Assembly: GCA_027343695.1 (NCBI GenBank)
Contig: DAHWKJ010000045.1
Coordinates: forward strand, 1-40,288
Origin: Sulfobacillus sp.
GTDB taxonomy: Bacteria; Bacillota; Sulfobacillia; Sulfobacillales; Sulfobacillaceae
Direction: 5' to 3'
DNA: 40,288 nucleotides
Below are positions 18,806-26,318 of this stretch, piece after piece (the stretch's first letter is position 1; every line of letters begins with the position of its first letter). A model generated the notes under the pieces. That model ran no database searches. It saw only the letters and a list, made by a program, of their open reading frames with translations, and had not been told where the DNA came from. A program made the position numbers and the translations under genes.

Positions 18806-20173
18806 CTACTTAGACCGAATTCGACTAATGATCGAGTCGATCATGCTGGATAATTGTGGGTCCGCATGGCGCTCACGATCAATTTTTTCGCATGCGTGCA
18901 TCACCGTTGTGTGATCACGTCCGCCAAATTCGTCGCCGATTTTTGGAAGACTGGCATCGGTAATTTCTCGAGCGATGTACATAGCGACTTGTCTAGGATA
19001 GGCTACAGCACGCGTCCGTTTCTTGGCTTTGAATTCTTCAGTTCGCATCTCGTAATGACGTGCGACCTCTTCTTGAATTAATCGAATCGTAATCGGCTTC
19101 GCCACCGTTTTCGGAATGACGTCCTTCAGTGCCTCCAGAGCCAGTTCTGGCGTGAGTTCTTGACGGGTCACCGAGGCATACGCCATAACGCGGATTAAGG
19201 CGCCTTCGAGCTCTCGAATGTTGCTGTTGATTTGGGTCGCAATGAGCTGCAACACTTCATCCGGGACCCAAAGATTTTCGATCAAGGCTTTTTTCGCCAA
19301 GATCGCGGTTCGGGTTTCCATGTCGGGTTGTTGCAGATCGGCAATGAGTCCCCATTCAAACCGGGACCGCAAGCGTTCCTCGAGCGTCGGGATTTCTTTG
19401 GGCGGTCGGTCGCTGGTAATGACAATTTGTTTCCGAGCCCCATGGAGCGCCTCAAATGTATGAAAGAATTCCTCTTGGGTACGTTCTTTGCCAGCCACAA
19501 ATTGGATGTCATCAATCAAAAGGACGTCGATGCCGCGATAACGCTGTCTAAAACTGACCATTTTGTCGTCACGAATGGCGTTAATAAGTTCATTGGTAAA
19601 GTTTTCAGAGGCCACGTATAAAACGCGAGCGCCAGGTGACACTTTTAACACATGGTGTCCGATGGCGTGCATTAAGTGTGTTTTACCCAATCCGACGCCG
19701 CCATATAAAAACAAAGGATTATAGGCCCGAGACGGCATTTCAGCTACGGCTTGGCATGCAGCATGGGCGAAACGGTTTGATGTGCCGACCACAAAGGCTT
19801 CAAATACGTATCGTGGATTTAACCGCGTGAGATATTCACTGGATTCGGTAGAGGCGTTGCCTCCATTGTCCCTCGGTTTAACCGCCTGCCTTTCTGGGGA
19901 GGATGCGCTAGGGGCCGGCTTTGCTACAATGTCCAGACGAATTTCGATGGGCCGCCCGGCAATTTTAGAGACAATGTCTCGGAGCAGACCCGTATAGCGG
20001 GTTGCGATGATTTGTCGAACAAATTCCGTTGGAACGGCCAACGAAAGCTCATCGTCATCCATCATTCGCGGGGATACACTGCGAACCCAGGTTTCGAAGC
20101 TTGGGGTGGAAAGTTCGCTTTGCAGCCGTTCTACAACCTCCGACCAAAGGGTGTCCAGGCCGACTTCAAGCAT
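18806..20173 (-). CDS. dnaA: chromosomal replication initiator DnaA
   Basis: A 455-residue AAA+ initiator that binds DnaA boxes and opens oriC. I start it at the ATG at 20173 (MLEVGLDTLWSEVVERLQ), which follows TAGGAGGAG; the frame extends upstream without a good site. Domain I is residues 1-85 and a variable linker reaches about 115. The AAA+ core has Walker A GGVGLGKTHLMHA and Walker B VLLIDDIQFVAGK. Domain IV ends with the signature GGRDHTTVMHACEKI for DNA binding. The promoter region and the DnaA boxes upstream suggest autoregulation. Confidence 0.98.
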   Translation of the reverse strand: MLEVGLDTLWSEVVERLQSELSTPSFETWVRSVSPRMMDDDELSLAVPTEFVRQIIATRYTGLLRDIVSKIAGRPIEIRLDIVAKPAPSASSPERQAVKPRDNGGNASTESSEYLTRLNPRYVFEAFVVGTSNRFAHAACQAVAEMPSRAYNPLFLYGGVGLGKTHLMHAIGHHVLKVSPGARVLYVASENFTNELINAIRDDKMVSFRQRYRGIDVLLIDDIQFVAGKERTQEEFFHTFEALHGARKQIVITSDRPPKEIPTLEERLRSRFEWGLIADLQQPDMETRTAILAKKALIENLWVPDEVLQLIATQINSNIRELEGALIRVMAYASVTRQELTPELALEALKDVIPKTVAKPITIRLIQEEVARHYEMRTEEFKAKKRTRAVAYPRQVAMYIAREITDASLPKIGDEFGGRDHTTVMHACEKIDRERHADPQLSSMIDSIISRIRSK

Positions 20174-20203
20174 GAAAACTCCTCCTAGTTGGTGAAACCT
20201 TAA

Positions 20204-20235
20204 ATATTCACAAGAAATCCACAAGGTTATCCACA
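20204..20235 (+). other. oriC: oriC, upstream part: three phased DnaA boxes
   Basis: Just upstream of dnaA lie ATATTCACA (20204-20212, one mismatch), AAATCCACA (20215-20223, two mismatches) and a perfect TTATCCACA (20227-20235), all in the same orientation and spaced 11-12 bases apart, about one helical turn. They are between the dnaA promoter and its ribosome binding site, so DnaA bound here would both assemble at the origin and repress dnaA. Confidence 0.75.
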
Positions 20236-20298
20236 ATCTGTTGATATCTTGCCATAAAATAACGAGTGCCCCGCGCAATGCCGCGGAGGCGTGGCCCT

Positions 20299-20327
20299 AT
20301 GATAGCAAATTGGACAGGGTCTCTCAA
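20299..20327 (-). promoter_or_regulatory. dnaA promoter
   Basis: On the minus strand TTGAGA (20322-20327) and TATCAT (20299-20304) are 17 bases apart, leading toward dnaA. The leader is about 120 bases and contains the three DnaA boxes. Confidence 0.65.
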
Positions 20328-20931
20328 TTGATTGGAGGGGTATTTTCAGGATAAATTTTTTTGTGACAAGGGGTGTCAAATAGTCACGATTGGCCACCAA
20401 TTCGATTAAACCGAGATCGGTTGATGCCTATTGATGTCGATAGCAAACAAATCGTTGACCAGACGAAGATGGCACCGAGAAAACAAGGGATCAGCCACCG
20501 GGATGGACCGGGATCAGAGCACATTGGACGTTAGAAATAAAGAATTTGCCGGTTGAAGAGCCGAGGGCTGGCAAGACCCTTGAACCGTTGGTACCGACGG
20601 ACCTCTCTCCCTGGGACCGCGGACGACGTCAAGCCCGAGGATTTCTGGCATTCGTCGTGGATATCAGGTACTGTCTCCCTTAGTAGAAGAGCCCATACGA
20701 CAGCCAATTGTGCCTCTTCGGTGGGGCTTGACTCGTTATCATCGCGATATTACGGGCGGTGCGGTGCTGTCGGGTCAGCGTCGGGATTCTAGTGGCACGT
20801 TGGATATGCGGACGGTACCCGTAACCTAATGGGGTGCGTTATGATGAGACGATCCACAAATTGTAGGGGTACTCGCACACGGGGGAAAAACGGCCGAGTG
20901 ATGTCCTATCCCGCGAGCTTGCGGCTTGTTC
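20328..20931. other. long gap between divergent dnaA and rpmH, no gene supported
   Basis: About 600 bases. A 79-codon plus-strand frame at 20553-20792 has no good ribosome binding site and a protein of random-looking composition, so I do not call it. A near-palindrome CCGTTGGTACCGACGG (20585-20600) is the only striking short element. In Bacillus this gap is also long and carries part of the origin, but I see no further perfect DnaA box here. Confidence 0.5.
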
Positions 20932-20960
20932 TTGACCAGGATATTCGCGGTAGCTATAAT
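20932..20960 (+). promoter_or_regulatory. rpmH promoter
   Basis: TTGACC (20932-20937), 17 bases, then a perfect TATAAT (20955-20960), 39 bases before the rpmH start. It is a strong housekeeping promoter, likely driving rpmH-rnpA-yidD-yidC. Confidence 0.88.
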
Positions 20961-20999
20961 AAAGCCACATTTGCGTGTAAGGCGGGAGGTGACTGACCA

Positions 21000-21134
21000 G
21001 TGAAGCGGACATTTCAGCCTAATCGCCGCCACCGTGCCAAGGTTCATGGATTTCGTAATCGAATGAGTACTCGGGCAGGGCGTGCGGTACTGAAGCGTCG
21101 ACGCAGCCGCGGGCGTAAGCGCCTCAGTGTGTAA
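21000..21134 (+). CDS. rpmH: ribosomal protein bL34
   Basis: A 44-residue, very basic protein starting with [21 protein letters not shown]..., the nearly invariant bL34 N-terminus (KRTFQPN), with [19 protein letters not shown] in the second half. It is a component of the large ribosomal subunit. GGGAGGTG precedes the GTG with a 9-base spacer. It heads the rpmH-rnpA-yidD-yidC series, the conserved right side of Firmicute origins, 17 bases before rnpA. Confidence 0.97.
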   Translation: MKRTFQPNRRHRAKVHGFRNRMSTRAGRAVLKRRRSRGRKRLSV

Positions 21135-21150
21135 GGGATACTGATAGGCG

Positions 21151-21492
21151 ATGCAACGACATTTACGATTAAAGAAGCGGACAGAATTTAGCCGTGTATT
21201 TAAACAGGGGCATACCTTTGGGGACCGCTATCTGGTCCTTTTCATTCTGTCTACAGGGGTACAGGCGACACAATTCGGATTTGCAGCACAGCGTTCGGCG
21301 GGGTCGGCGGTCAAGAGAAACCGAATTCGGCGCCGCTTAAGAGCGTTGGTCGATGAGTACAACGGCAGAATTCAACCCTGTGGTCAGGTCGTGCTGCTGG
21401 GGAAAACGACGATGCTAACGGCTTCATGGGATACATTGTTGCGGTCCACGGACCGACTGTTGACTAAAGCGGGCTGTCTCAAGCGGTCGTAG
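21151..21492 (+). CDS. rnpA: ribonuclease P protein component
   Basis: A 113-residue basic protein that helps the RNase P RNA cut the 5' leaders off tRNA precursors. The conserved RNR motif is seen as GSAVKRNRIRRRLRALVDE near residues 51-69, and the N-terminus LRLKKRTEFSRVFKQG is typical. The usual K(K)VG before the motif is QRSAGSA here, a mild deviation. It lies between rpmH and yidD, as in most bacteria. Confidence 0.95.
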   Translation: MQRHLRLKKRTEFSRVFKQGHTFGDRYLVLFILSTGVQATQFGFAAQRSAGSAVKRNRIRRRLRALVDEYNGRIQPCGQVVLLGKTTMLTASWDTLLRSTDRLLTKAGCLKRS

Positions 21493-21495
21493 GGT

Positions 21496-21504
21496 TGTGG
21501 ATAA
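21496..21504 (-). other. perfect DnaA box between rnpA and yidD
   Basis: TGTGGATAA on the plus strand, that is TTATCCACA on the minus strand, in the 24-base gap between rnpA and yidD. It lies outside the core origin and may titrate DnaA or regulate the operon. Confidence 0.5.
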
Positions 21505-21516
21505 GGTAGGTTTGTA

Positions 21517-21726
21517 ATGAAACGCATCATGGTGGGGTTAATTCGTGGATATCAAAAATATATATCTCCTATGACCCGTCCATCATGCCGATATATTCCG
21601 ACGTGTTCGCAGTATGCGGTCGAGGCGGTTACAAAGTATGGTGTCTCGAAAGGGGGATGGTTGGCGATGCGTCGGATTCTGCGATGTCATCCGCTCCATC
21701 CCGGGGGATATGATCCGGTTCCTTAA
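21517..21726 (+). CDS. yidD: membrane protein insertion efficiency factor YidD
   Basis: A 69-residue protein with the family pattern: amphipathic N-terminal helix ([16 protein letters not shown]), then [20 protein letters not shown] with the conserved Cys residues, and [18 protein letters not shown] at the C-terminus. It attaches to the inner face of the membrane and assists YidC. It lies between rnpA and yidC, as expected. Confidence 0.95.
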   Translation: MKRIMVGLIRGYQKYISPMTRPSCRYIPTCSQYAVEAVTKYGVSKGGWLAMRRILRCHPLHPGGYDPVP

Positions 21727-21747
21727 AAGCGGTGAGGAGGCACATTC

Positions 21748-22422
21748 ATGGGTGGTATTTGGAGCGGATTTTTAGACATCATTCGCGTTGGATTTGAGGC
21801 GTTTACGCATGTTTCCGGAGGTAATTATGTCTTCGGAATCATTTTGTTAACGTTGGCGGTGCGAATTGTGTTGTTGCCGCTCGGGGTCGTGCAAGCACGA
21901 TCCATGCAAAAGATGGCCAAAGTAGGTCCGCGACAGCGCGAATTACAAAAGCAGCATAAGGGAAATCCTCAAGTATTACAAGCGGAAATGGCTAAGTTAT
22001 ACAAAGAAGAAGGGGTGAACCCGGCGGCTGGGTGTTTGCCGCTGTTGCTACAAATCCCGGTGATGTACGGCTTATTCGATGTGCTACGAAGTTTTCATTA
22101 TGTGGGTCATCATGGTCTATGGATATGGCAAAACCTTTCGGTAGCGGACCCTACCTATGTGTTGCCAATTTTAGTGGCTGCTAGCACCTTCTTCATGCAA
22201 AAGCAAACAATGGCGATGACGCCACCCCAACCGGGCATGGAAGCGAGTCAGAAGATGATGCTCTGGATGATGCCGATAATCTTCGGGTACGTGGCATCAA
22301 GGTTTCCGGCTGGGCTGTCGATCTACTATGTCGTCTCCAACTTGTTCCAAGTCGTACAAACAACGTTACTACTCCGTAAGCCCATTAATGGAGCTACCGG
22401 GGGCGCGCCAGCTAAGAGCTAA
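21748..22422 (+). CDS. yidC: membrane protein insertase YidC (Oxa1/SpoIIIJ family)
   Basis: A 224-residue insertase with five predicted membrane segments, including FGIILLTLAVRIVLLPLGV with the conserved Arg that sits in the hydrophilic groove. A charged cytosolic hairpin follows (RSMQKMAKVGPRQRELQKQHKGNPQVLQAEMAKLYKEEGVNPAAGCLPLL shows the family motif EGVNPxxGCLP). It is shorter than Bacillus SpoIIIJ and I see no lipobox Cys at the N-terminus. GAGGAGG precedes the ATG. The jag gene that normally follows is missing; rsmG comes next. Confidence 0.95.
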   Translation: MGGIWSGFLDIIRVGFEAFTHVSGGNYVFGIILLTLAVRIVLLPLGVVQARSMQKMAKVGPRQRELQKQHKGNPQVLQAEMAKLYKEEGVNPAAGCLPLLLQIPVMYGLFDVLRSFHYVGHHGLWIWQNLSVADPTYVLPILVAASTFFMQKQTMAMTPPQPGMEASQKMMLWMMPIIFGYVASRFPAGLSIYYVVSNLFQVVQTTLLLRKPINGATGGAPAKS

Positions 22423-22449
22423 TTCGGATAAGGTCAAAGGCGGCTAACG

Positions 22450-23127
22450 ATGATAGATCCCGACATTTTACAGAGTTTGACGGATTGGGAGCTCGACGCG
22501 AACACAATCGAGCGACTACGACTCTATGCAGAGCTCGTGGATCGGGCTCCGATGAATCTTACAGCATTTTCCCCACGAGAATTTTGGATAAAGGGCGTCT
22601 TAGACGCCCTTTCTTTGTTACCATTGATAGAGAATAACGGGCCGAGGGACTCGCTGTCGGCCGTAGATATTGGTTCTGGGTCCGGCTTGCCGGGGATGGT
22701 GCTTGCGATCGTGAGGCCCCATTGGTTATGGACCTTGGTGGATAGTCGAAATAAGCGTGCCGATTTCTTACGCGATGTTGTGGCACGTCTGGGCCTGGAA
22801 AATGTGGCGGTGGTATCGGAGCGTGCAGAAGAGTGGCCTCGGATCGATCCGACCGCATTCCAACGATTTGACCTAGTGACCGCGCGGGCCGTGGCGCCGG
22901 TCATGACAGCCGTGGAATTAACCTTGCCGCTCGCGCAGTTGGGAGGGCTTGTCATTATCCCGTTGGGCGAGGCAGGATATCATGAGTTGGAGCACAGGAA
23001 AGATTTCGTTAGGCGCCTCGGGGGAGTGGTATTGCCGCTAAGCGTGCCTTGGGTGGCTTCCGTAAAAAAGGTGTCTTTGTGTCCCTCTAAGTATCCTCGA
23101 ACCGGAGCAAAATTAGGACAACCCTAA
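22450..23127 (+). CDS. rsmG: 16S rRNA (guanine-N7)-methyltransferase
   Basis: A 225-residue Rossmann-fold enzyme that methylates G527 of 16S rRNA. The SAM-binding motif is VDIGSGSGLPGMVLAI near residue 72, and the conserved LVDSRNKRADFLRDV and TARAVAP motifs follow. The C-terminus with YPRTGAKLGQP matches the family's Y-PR-G-P end. The ribosome binding site is weak (AAAGGCGG). mnmE and mnmG, usually just upstream, are absent; the gene lies between yidC and parA. Confidence 0.95.
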   Translation: MIDPDILQSLTDWELDANTIERLRLYAELVDRAPMNLTAFSPREFWIKGVLDALSLLPLIENNGPRDSLSAVDIGSGSGLPGMVLAIVRPHWLWTLVDSRNKRADFLRDVVARLGLENVAVVSERAEEWPRIDPTAFQRFDLVTARAVAPVMTAVELTLPLAQLGGLVIIPLGEAGYHELEHRKDFVRRLGGVVLPLSVPWVASVKKVSLCPSKYPRTGAKLGQP

Positions 23128-23180
23128 GCACTCCGCTTAAAAAAACTTCGTAATGGTTCCTTGGGGACATCCGAGGTTGG

Positions 23181-23186
23181 TATACT
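23181..23186 (+). promoter_or_regulatory. candidate parA promoter (-10)
   Basis: TATACT (23181-23186) is preceded by TGG (extended -10). The -35 region is poor. It lies about 150 bases before the parA start in the gap after rsmG. Confidence 0.35.
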
Positions 23187-23338
23187 GACCATGTCCGGGA
23201 GTGAGACCTGGATGCGGATTCTGACGGTCGGCAGCTATTCCAAAAGGTAATGAACTTTGAGTGCGATGGGTGGGACGTCACGGTGATGGCAAGACATACG
23301 GACCTGGGTGTGCGTCAAGCGGGGGGTCAAGGAAGTCG

Positions 23339-24100
23339 ATGGGAAAGGTAATTGCGGTAGCGAATCAAAAGGGTGGCGTAGGGAAAACCACGACCGTCAT
23401 CAACTTATCCGCTTACCTTGCCGATGCTGGGAAACGAGTGTTAGCGGTCGACATCGATCCCCAGGGCAACACAACCACGGGGCTCGGTGTGGACAAGTCT
23501 CTGATGGAACAGTCTGTCTATGATGCGTTGTTAGGTGAAGGGGATATCATGGAGGCACTGGTCCCGACGGATGTGGTGGGATTACATTTAATTCCGGCTA
23601 CTCTTGATCTTGCAGGGGCAGAAGTGGAACTGGCACACGCGGCGCATCGAGAAAGCTTACTGAAGGACCGCTTGATGAGAATTCGTGAACGATACGATTT
23701 TGTTTTTATTGATTGTCCACCCTCGCTAGGTCTTTTAACCATCAATGCCTTGACAGCGGCCGATTCCGTACTCATTCCCATTCAATGCGAATTTTTTGCT
23801 TTGGAGGGGCTTTCGCAGTTGTTGGCGACCATTGATCTGGTCCAGCAACGCTTAAATCCCGGTCTCAAGTTGCAAGGGGTGGTTTTAACCATGTTTGATG
23901 GGCGGACCAATCTTGCTACGCAGGTTGCGGAAGAAGTGCGCAATCATTTTACCAGTAAAGTATATCGCTCGGTAATTCCAAGAACGGTGCGCTTGTCGGA
24001 AGCACCGAGCCACGGACTTCCTATTATGCGCTATGACGCGAAATCCCGAGGAGCCGAAGGGTATCGGCTATTGGCGGAGGAGGTGATCCAAAATGGCTAA
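23339..24100 (+). CDS. parA: chromosome partitioning ATPase ParA/Soj
   Basis: A 253-residue deviant-Walker ATPase starting MGKVIAVANQKGGVGKTTTVINL; the frame extends upstream but the ATG at 23339 after AAGGAAG gives the family start. The P-loop lysines (K11 and K16) are intact, as are DIDPQGNTTTGLG and the FIDCPPSLGLL motif. ATP-bound ParA dimers coat DNA and are released by ParB, which drives origin segregation; Soj also controls DnaA. It overlaps parB by eight bases, so the two are coupled. The neighbouring Noc gene found in Bacillus is missing. Confidence 0.97.
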   Translation: MGKVIAVANQKGGVGKTTTVINLSAYLADAGKRVLAVDIDPQGNTTTGLGVDKSLMEQSVYDALLGEGDIMEALVPTDVVGLHLIPATLDLAGAEVELAHAAHRESLLKDRLMRIRERYDFVFIDCPPSLGLLTINALTAADSVLIPIQCEFFALEGLSQLLATIDLVQQRLNPGLKLQGVVLTMFDGRTNLATQVAEEVRNHFTSKVYRSVIPRTVRLSEAPSHGLPIMRYDAKSRGAEGYRLLAEEVIQNG

Positions 24101-24995
24101 GCCACGAGGCTTAGGACGCGGACTGGCGTCTTTGATCCCCGAAAACAGCAAAATCACAGAGACCGCGACAACGCTCGATGGCGATATCGAGTTGCGGTTG
24201 ATCGAACCGAATCCATTTCAACCACGACGCCACTTTGATCCGGAAGAATTGGCGGATCTGAGCCAATCGATCAAGACGATGGGAGTACTTCAGCCTGTGC
24301 TGTTGCGCCGGAATGGGGACCGCTATCAGTTGGTGTCGGGCGAGCGGCGGGTTCGTGCTGCGCGAATGGTTGGACTTGAGAGAATCCCCGCCGTCATCCG
24401 AGAAGTGAGCGACCACGAGGCGATGGAGATGGCCTTGGTCGAAAACCTGCAACGCGCGGATTTGAACCCCGTTGAGATCGCCAAGGCCTATCAACGGCTG
24501 GCGGAGGAACTCGGTTGGACGCAAGAACAAATCGGCGAGCGGGTTGGCAAGAGCCGCCCGCACATCACCAACCATCTGCGGATATTGGGCATGGACGAAG
24601 AAATTCAAACCTGGATCGCCACAGGGGACCTTACGGTAGCGCACGCCAAGGCGGTATTGGCCATAGACGAACCGATTCAAAAGATGTTGGCCAGGCGCGC
24701 TAAGGATGAAGAGTGGACGGTTAAACGATTAGAGGCCGAGGTTCAGAAAGTTAAGGAAGACGGGCCCCGGGTGGGGTTTTCTAGGAATCCGAGCCAGGAT
24801 TCGGTCGATGTCCATCTTCGCTCGGCAGAAAACACCTTACGGCGAGCCTTGGGGACGAAGGTGGTGCTGAGGGGAGACGGCGCCAAGGGCCGGATCGAAA
24901 TTCCTTATCGCAGTGTTGAGGAGTTGGAACACCTGATGGAGTTGTTGCAGCAAGAAGCCGTGGATCGCAACGCGAACCCGGATTTTGTGGTGTAA
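24093..24995 (+). CDS. parB: chromosome partitioning protein ParB/Spo0J
   Basis: A 300-residue CTPase clamp that loads at parS and spreads. The N-terminus has the ParA-interacting MAKPRGLGRGLASLIP. The CTP-binding GERRVRAA is at residues 83-90 and ENLQRADLNPVEIAKAYQRL follows. The helix-turn-helix is about residues 142-170 and the dimerisation domain is at the C-terminus. Against Caulobacter ParB positions 173, 179, 184 and 201, which decide between parS and NBS, I align R155, H161, G166 and A183 here. A183 replaces the Gly that precedes the conserved His in most ParBs (LTVAHAK instead of GHA). This fits the unusual palindromes found nearby. Confidence 0.97.
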   Translation: MAKPRGLGRGLASLIPENSKITETATTLDGDIELRLIEPNPFQPRRHFDPEELADLSQSIKTMGVLQPVLLRRNGDRYQLVSGERRVRAARMVGLERIPAVIREVSDHEAMEMALVENLQRADLNPVEIAKAYQRLAEELGWTQEQIGERVGKSRPHITNHLRILGMDEEIQTWIATGDLTVAHAKAVLAIDEPIQKMLARRAKDEEWTVKRLEAEVQKVKEDGPRVGFSRNPSQDSVDVHLRSAENTLRRALGTKVVLRGDGAKGRIEIPYRSVEELEHLMELLQQEAVDRNANPDFVV

Positions 24996-25009
24996 CGCTC
25001 CATAGAAAA

Positions 25010-25025
25010 TGTTCCTCGAGGAACA
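25010..25025. other. parS: putative parS site 1
   Basis: TGTTCCTCGAGGAACA, a perfect 16-bp palindrome (20 bp with flanks) starting 14 bases after the parB stop codon. Usual Firmicute parS is TGTTNCACGTGAAACA. The flanks TGTT/AACA match, but the core is CTCGAG. An identical copy is 2.4 kb away. No T run follows, so it is not a terminator. Confidence 0.7.
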
Positions 25026-25051
25026 TTAAGCAGCGTGTTGATCGGAAGGGG

Positions 25052-25067
25052 TGTTCCTCACGCAACA
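25052..25067. other. degenerate parS-like half site
   Basis: TGTTCCTCACGCAACA matches the left half of the palindrome exactly and five of eight bases of the right half. It ends on the first base of the DUF554 start codon, 26 bases after site 1. It may be a weak site or a decayed copy. Confidence 0.35.
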
Positions 25068-25768
25068 TGAATCACTTGATCGGCGTTATATTCAATGGGA
25101 TAGGCATTCTGGCTGGATCGGTTATCGGTATCTTGTGGGGGCGCCGTTTACAGGCTGGCTTCCGGGAACAAGCGATGCGCCTGATTGGCATTGTGGTGGT
25201 TTTGATTGGGTTCAAAATGGCATGGCCACTGCAGGATCCGGTCAACACACTTCTTTCGCTGGTGGTTGGTGGCTGGCTGGGTTCGGTTTGGCGCCTGGAC
25301 TGGAGGTTGGAACGGTTTGGGCACTGGGCTGAAGCGCGGGTCAACCGGCAAGGGTTTGCTACCGGATTCATCGCAGCGTCTTTGCTTTTCAACGTGGGCG
25401 CGATGGCGATCCTAGGCTCGCTTCAAGAAGGGCTAACCGGGCGATACACGATCTTAGCGACCAAAGCGGTGCTAGACGGGACCACCGCGATGCTCCTCAC
25501 TACCGTCGCGGGGTGGGGGGTCCTAGTGGCGTCTATTCCCACGGTACTTTATGAAGGAAGCTTGGTTTTATTAGCGCGCGATGTAGCTCAGATACTTCGT
25601 GGCGTCTTAATGCAAGATGTGACGGTGGTGGGAGGCTTGATGATCGCGGCGATTGGGGTCAATTTCCTGTTGGATCGCACGGTCATAAAGATTGGGGATT
25701 TGCTGCCGGCGTTGTTGGTGGCGGTCGCTCTGGGTTGGTTAAAAATACAAGGATTGTCCTTTTTGTGA
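25067..25768 (+). CDS. DUF554 membrane protein (YdfK-like)
   Basis: A 233-residue polytopic membrane protein with about six or seven helices. The start MNHLIGVIFNGIGILAGSVIGILWG and the repeated glycine-rich segments, with ALGWLKIQGLSFL at the end, match DUF554, a family often found near parB in Firmicutes. The start ATG has no strong ribosome binding site at normal spacing; a parS-like half site covers that region. Function unknown, perhaps transport. Confidence 0.85.
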   Translation: MNHLIGVIFNGIGILAGSVIGILWGRRLQAGFREQAMRLIGIVVVLIGFKMAWPLQDPVNTLLSLVVGGWLGSVWRLDWRLERFGHWAEARVNRQGFATGFIAASLLFNVGAMAILGSLQEGLTGRYTILATKAVLDGTTAMLLTTVAGWGVLVASIPTVLYEGSLVLLARDVAQILRGVLMQDVTVVGGLMIAAIGVNFLLDRTVIKIGDLLPALLVAVALGWLKIQGLSFL

Positions 25769-25784
25769 TTGGGGGCCGTTATTG

Positions 25785-26318
25785 ATGTCGATGTTGTTGT
25801 CTCTTCCGGTGATTTGGGTGGCGTTGGGTTCGGCCGTGGTGGCGTTGGTGGCGTTCGTGTTGGCAATTGTGGCAATGAGTCGGGCTTCGGGGTGGAAACG
25901 CCGATATCTAAAAGCGTTTGCCAACACTGATGCAACCGTTGAAGAGGTTGTGGTCGCATCAAAAAATCAGGCGGAACTGGCCGCGCGCACGGTGCAGGAG
26001 ATGGTGCTTCGTGTCGAACAATTGGAGTCTCGTCAACAGCACAATTTCGACAAACTAGGAATGGTAAGGTTTAATCCGTTCGGCGACACGGGAGCCGATT
26101 TGTCGTTTTCGTTGGCGGTCCTGAATGATATGGATGACGGGTGGGTTATGACGAGTCTTTGGGGGCGGGATGAAGTCCGGGTGTACGCCAAGCCGGTTGA
26201 GGCGAAAGAGAGTCGATACACATTGAGTCAAGAGGAGAAACAAGCGATAGACATGGCGCATTCGTCGCGCCAACGCTCACGCGGAGAGGCTTCTCGAGAC
26301 CGCGCCCGCGATAAATGA
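25785..26318 (+). CDS. DUF4446 protein
   Basis: A 177-residue protein with one N-terminal membrane segment (residues about 5-30), a coiled-coil stretch (AARTVQEMVLRVEQLESRQQ), and the conserved DUF4446 block VRFNPFGDTGADLSFSLAVLNDMDDGWVMTSLWGRDEVRVYAKPV. I start it at the ATG at 25785. The family is common in Clostridia and Bacilli next to parB and yyaC, as here; function unknown. Its last 42 bases overlap the yyaC 3' end on the other strand. Confidence 0.88.
   Translation: MSMLLSLPVIWVALGSAVVALVAFVLAIVAMSRASGWKRRYLKAFANTDATVEEVVVASKNQAELAARTVQEMVLRVEQLESRQQHNFDKLGMVRFNPFGDTGADLSFSLAVLNDMDDGWVMTSLWGRDEVRVYAKPVEAKESRYTLSQEEKQAIDMAHSSRQRSRGEASRDRARDK

Noticed and set aside
19374-19389. CGTTCCTCGAGCGTCG in dnaA as a parS-like site
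   Set aside because: The left half fits at seven of eight positions, but the right half does not; likely coding coincidence.
20553-20792. 79-codon plus-strand frame in the dnaA-rpmH gap
   Set aside because: No good start signal and a protein-unlike composition rich in Ser/Arg/Trp; likely chance.
25008-25027. Palindrome after parB as a terminator
   Set aside because: It can form a hairpin but has no T run, and an identical copy lies inside a coding sequence.
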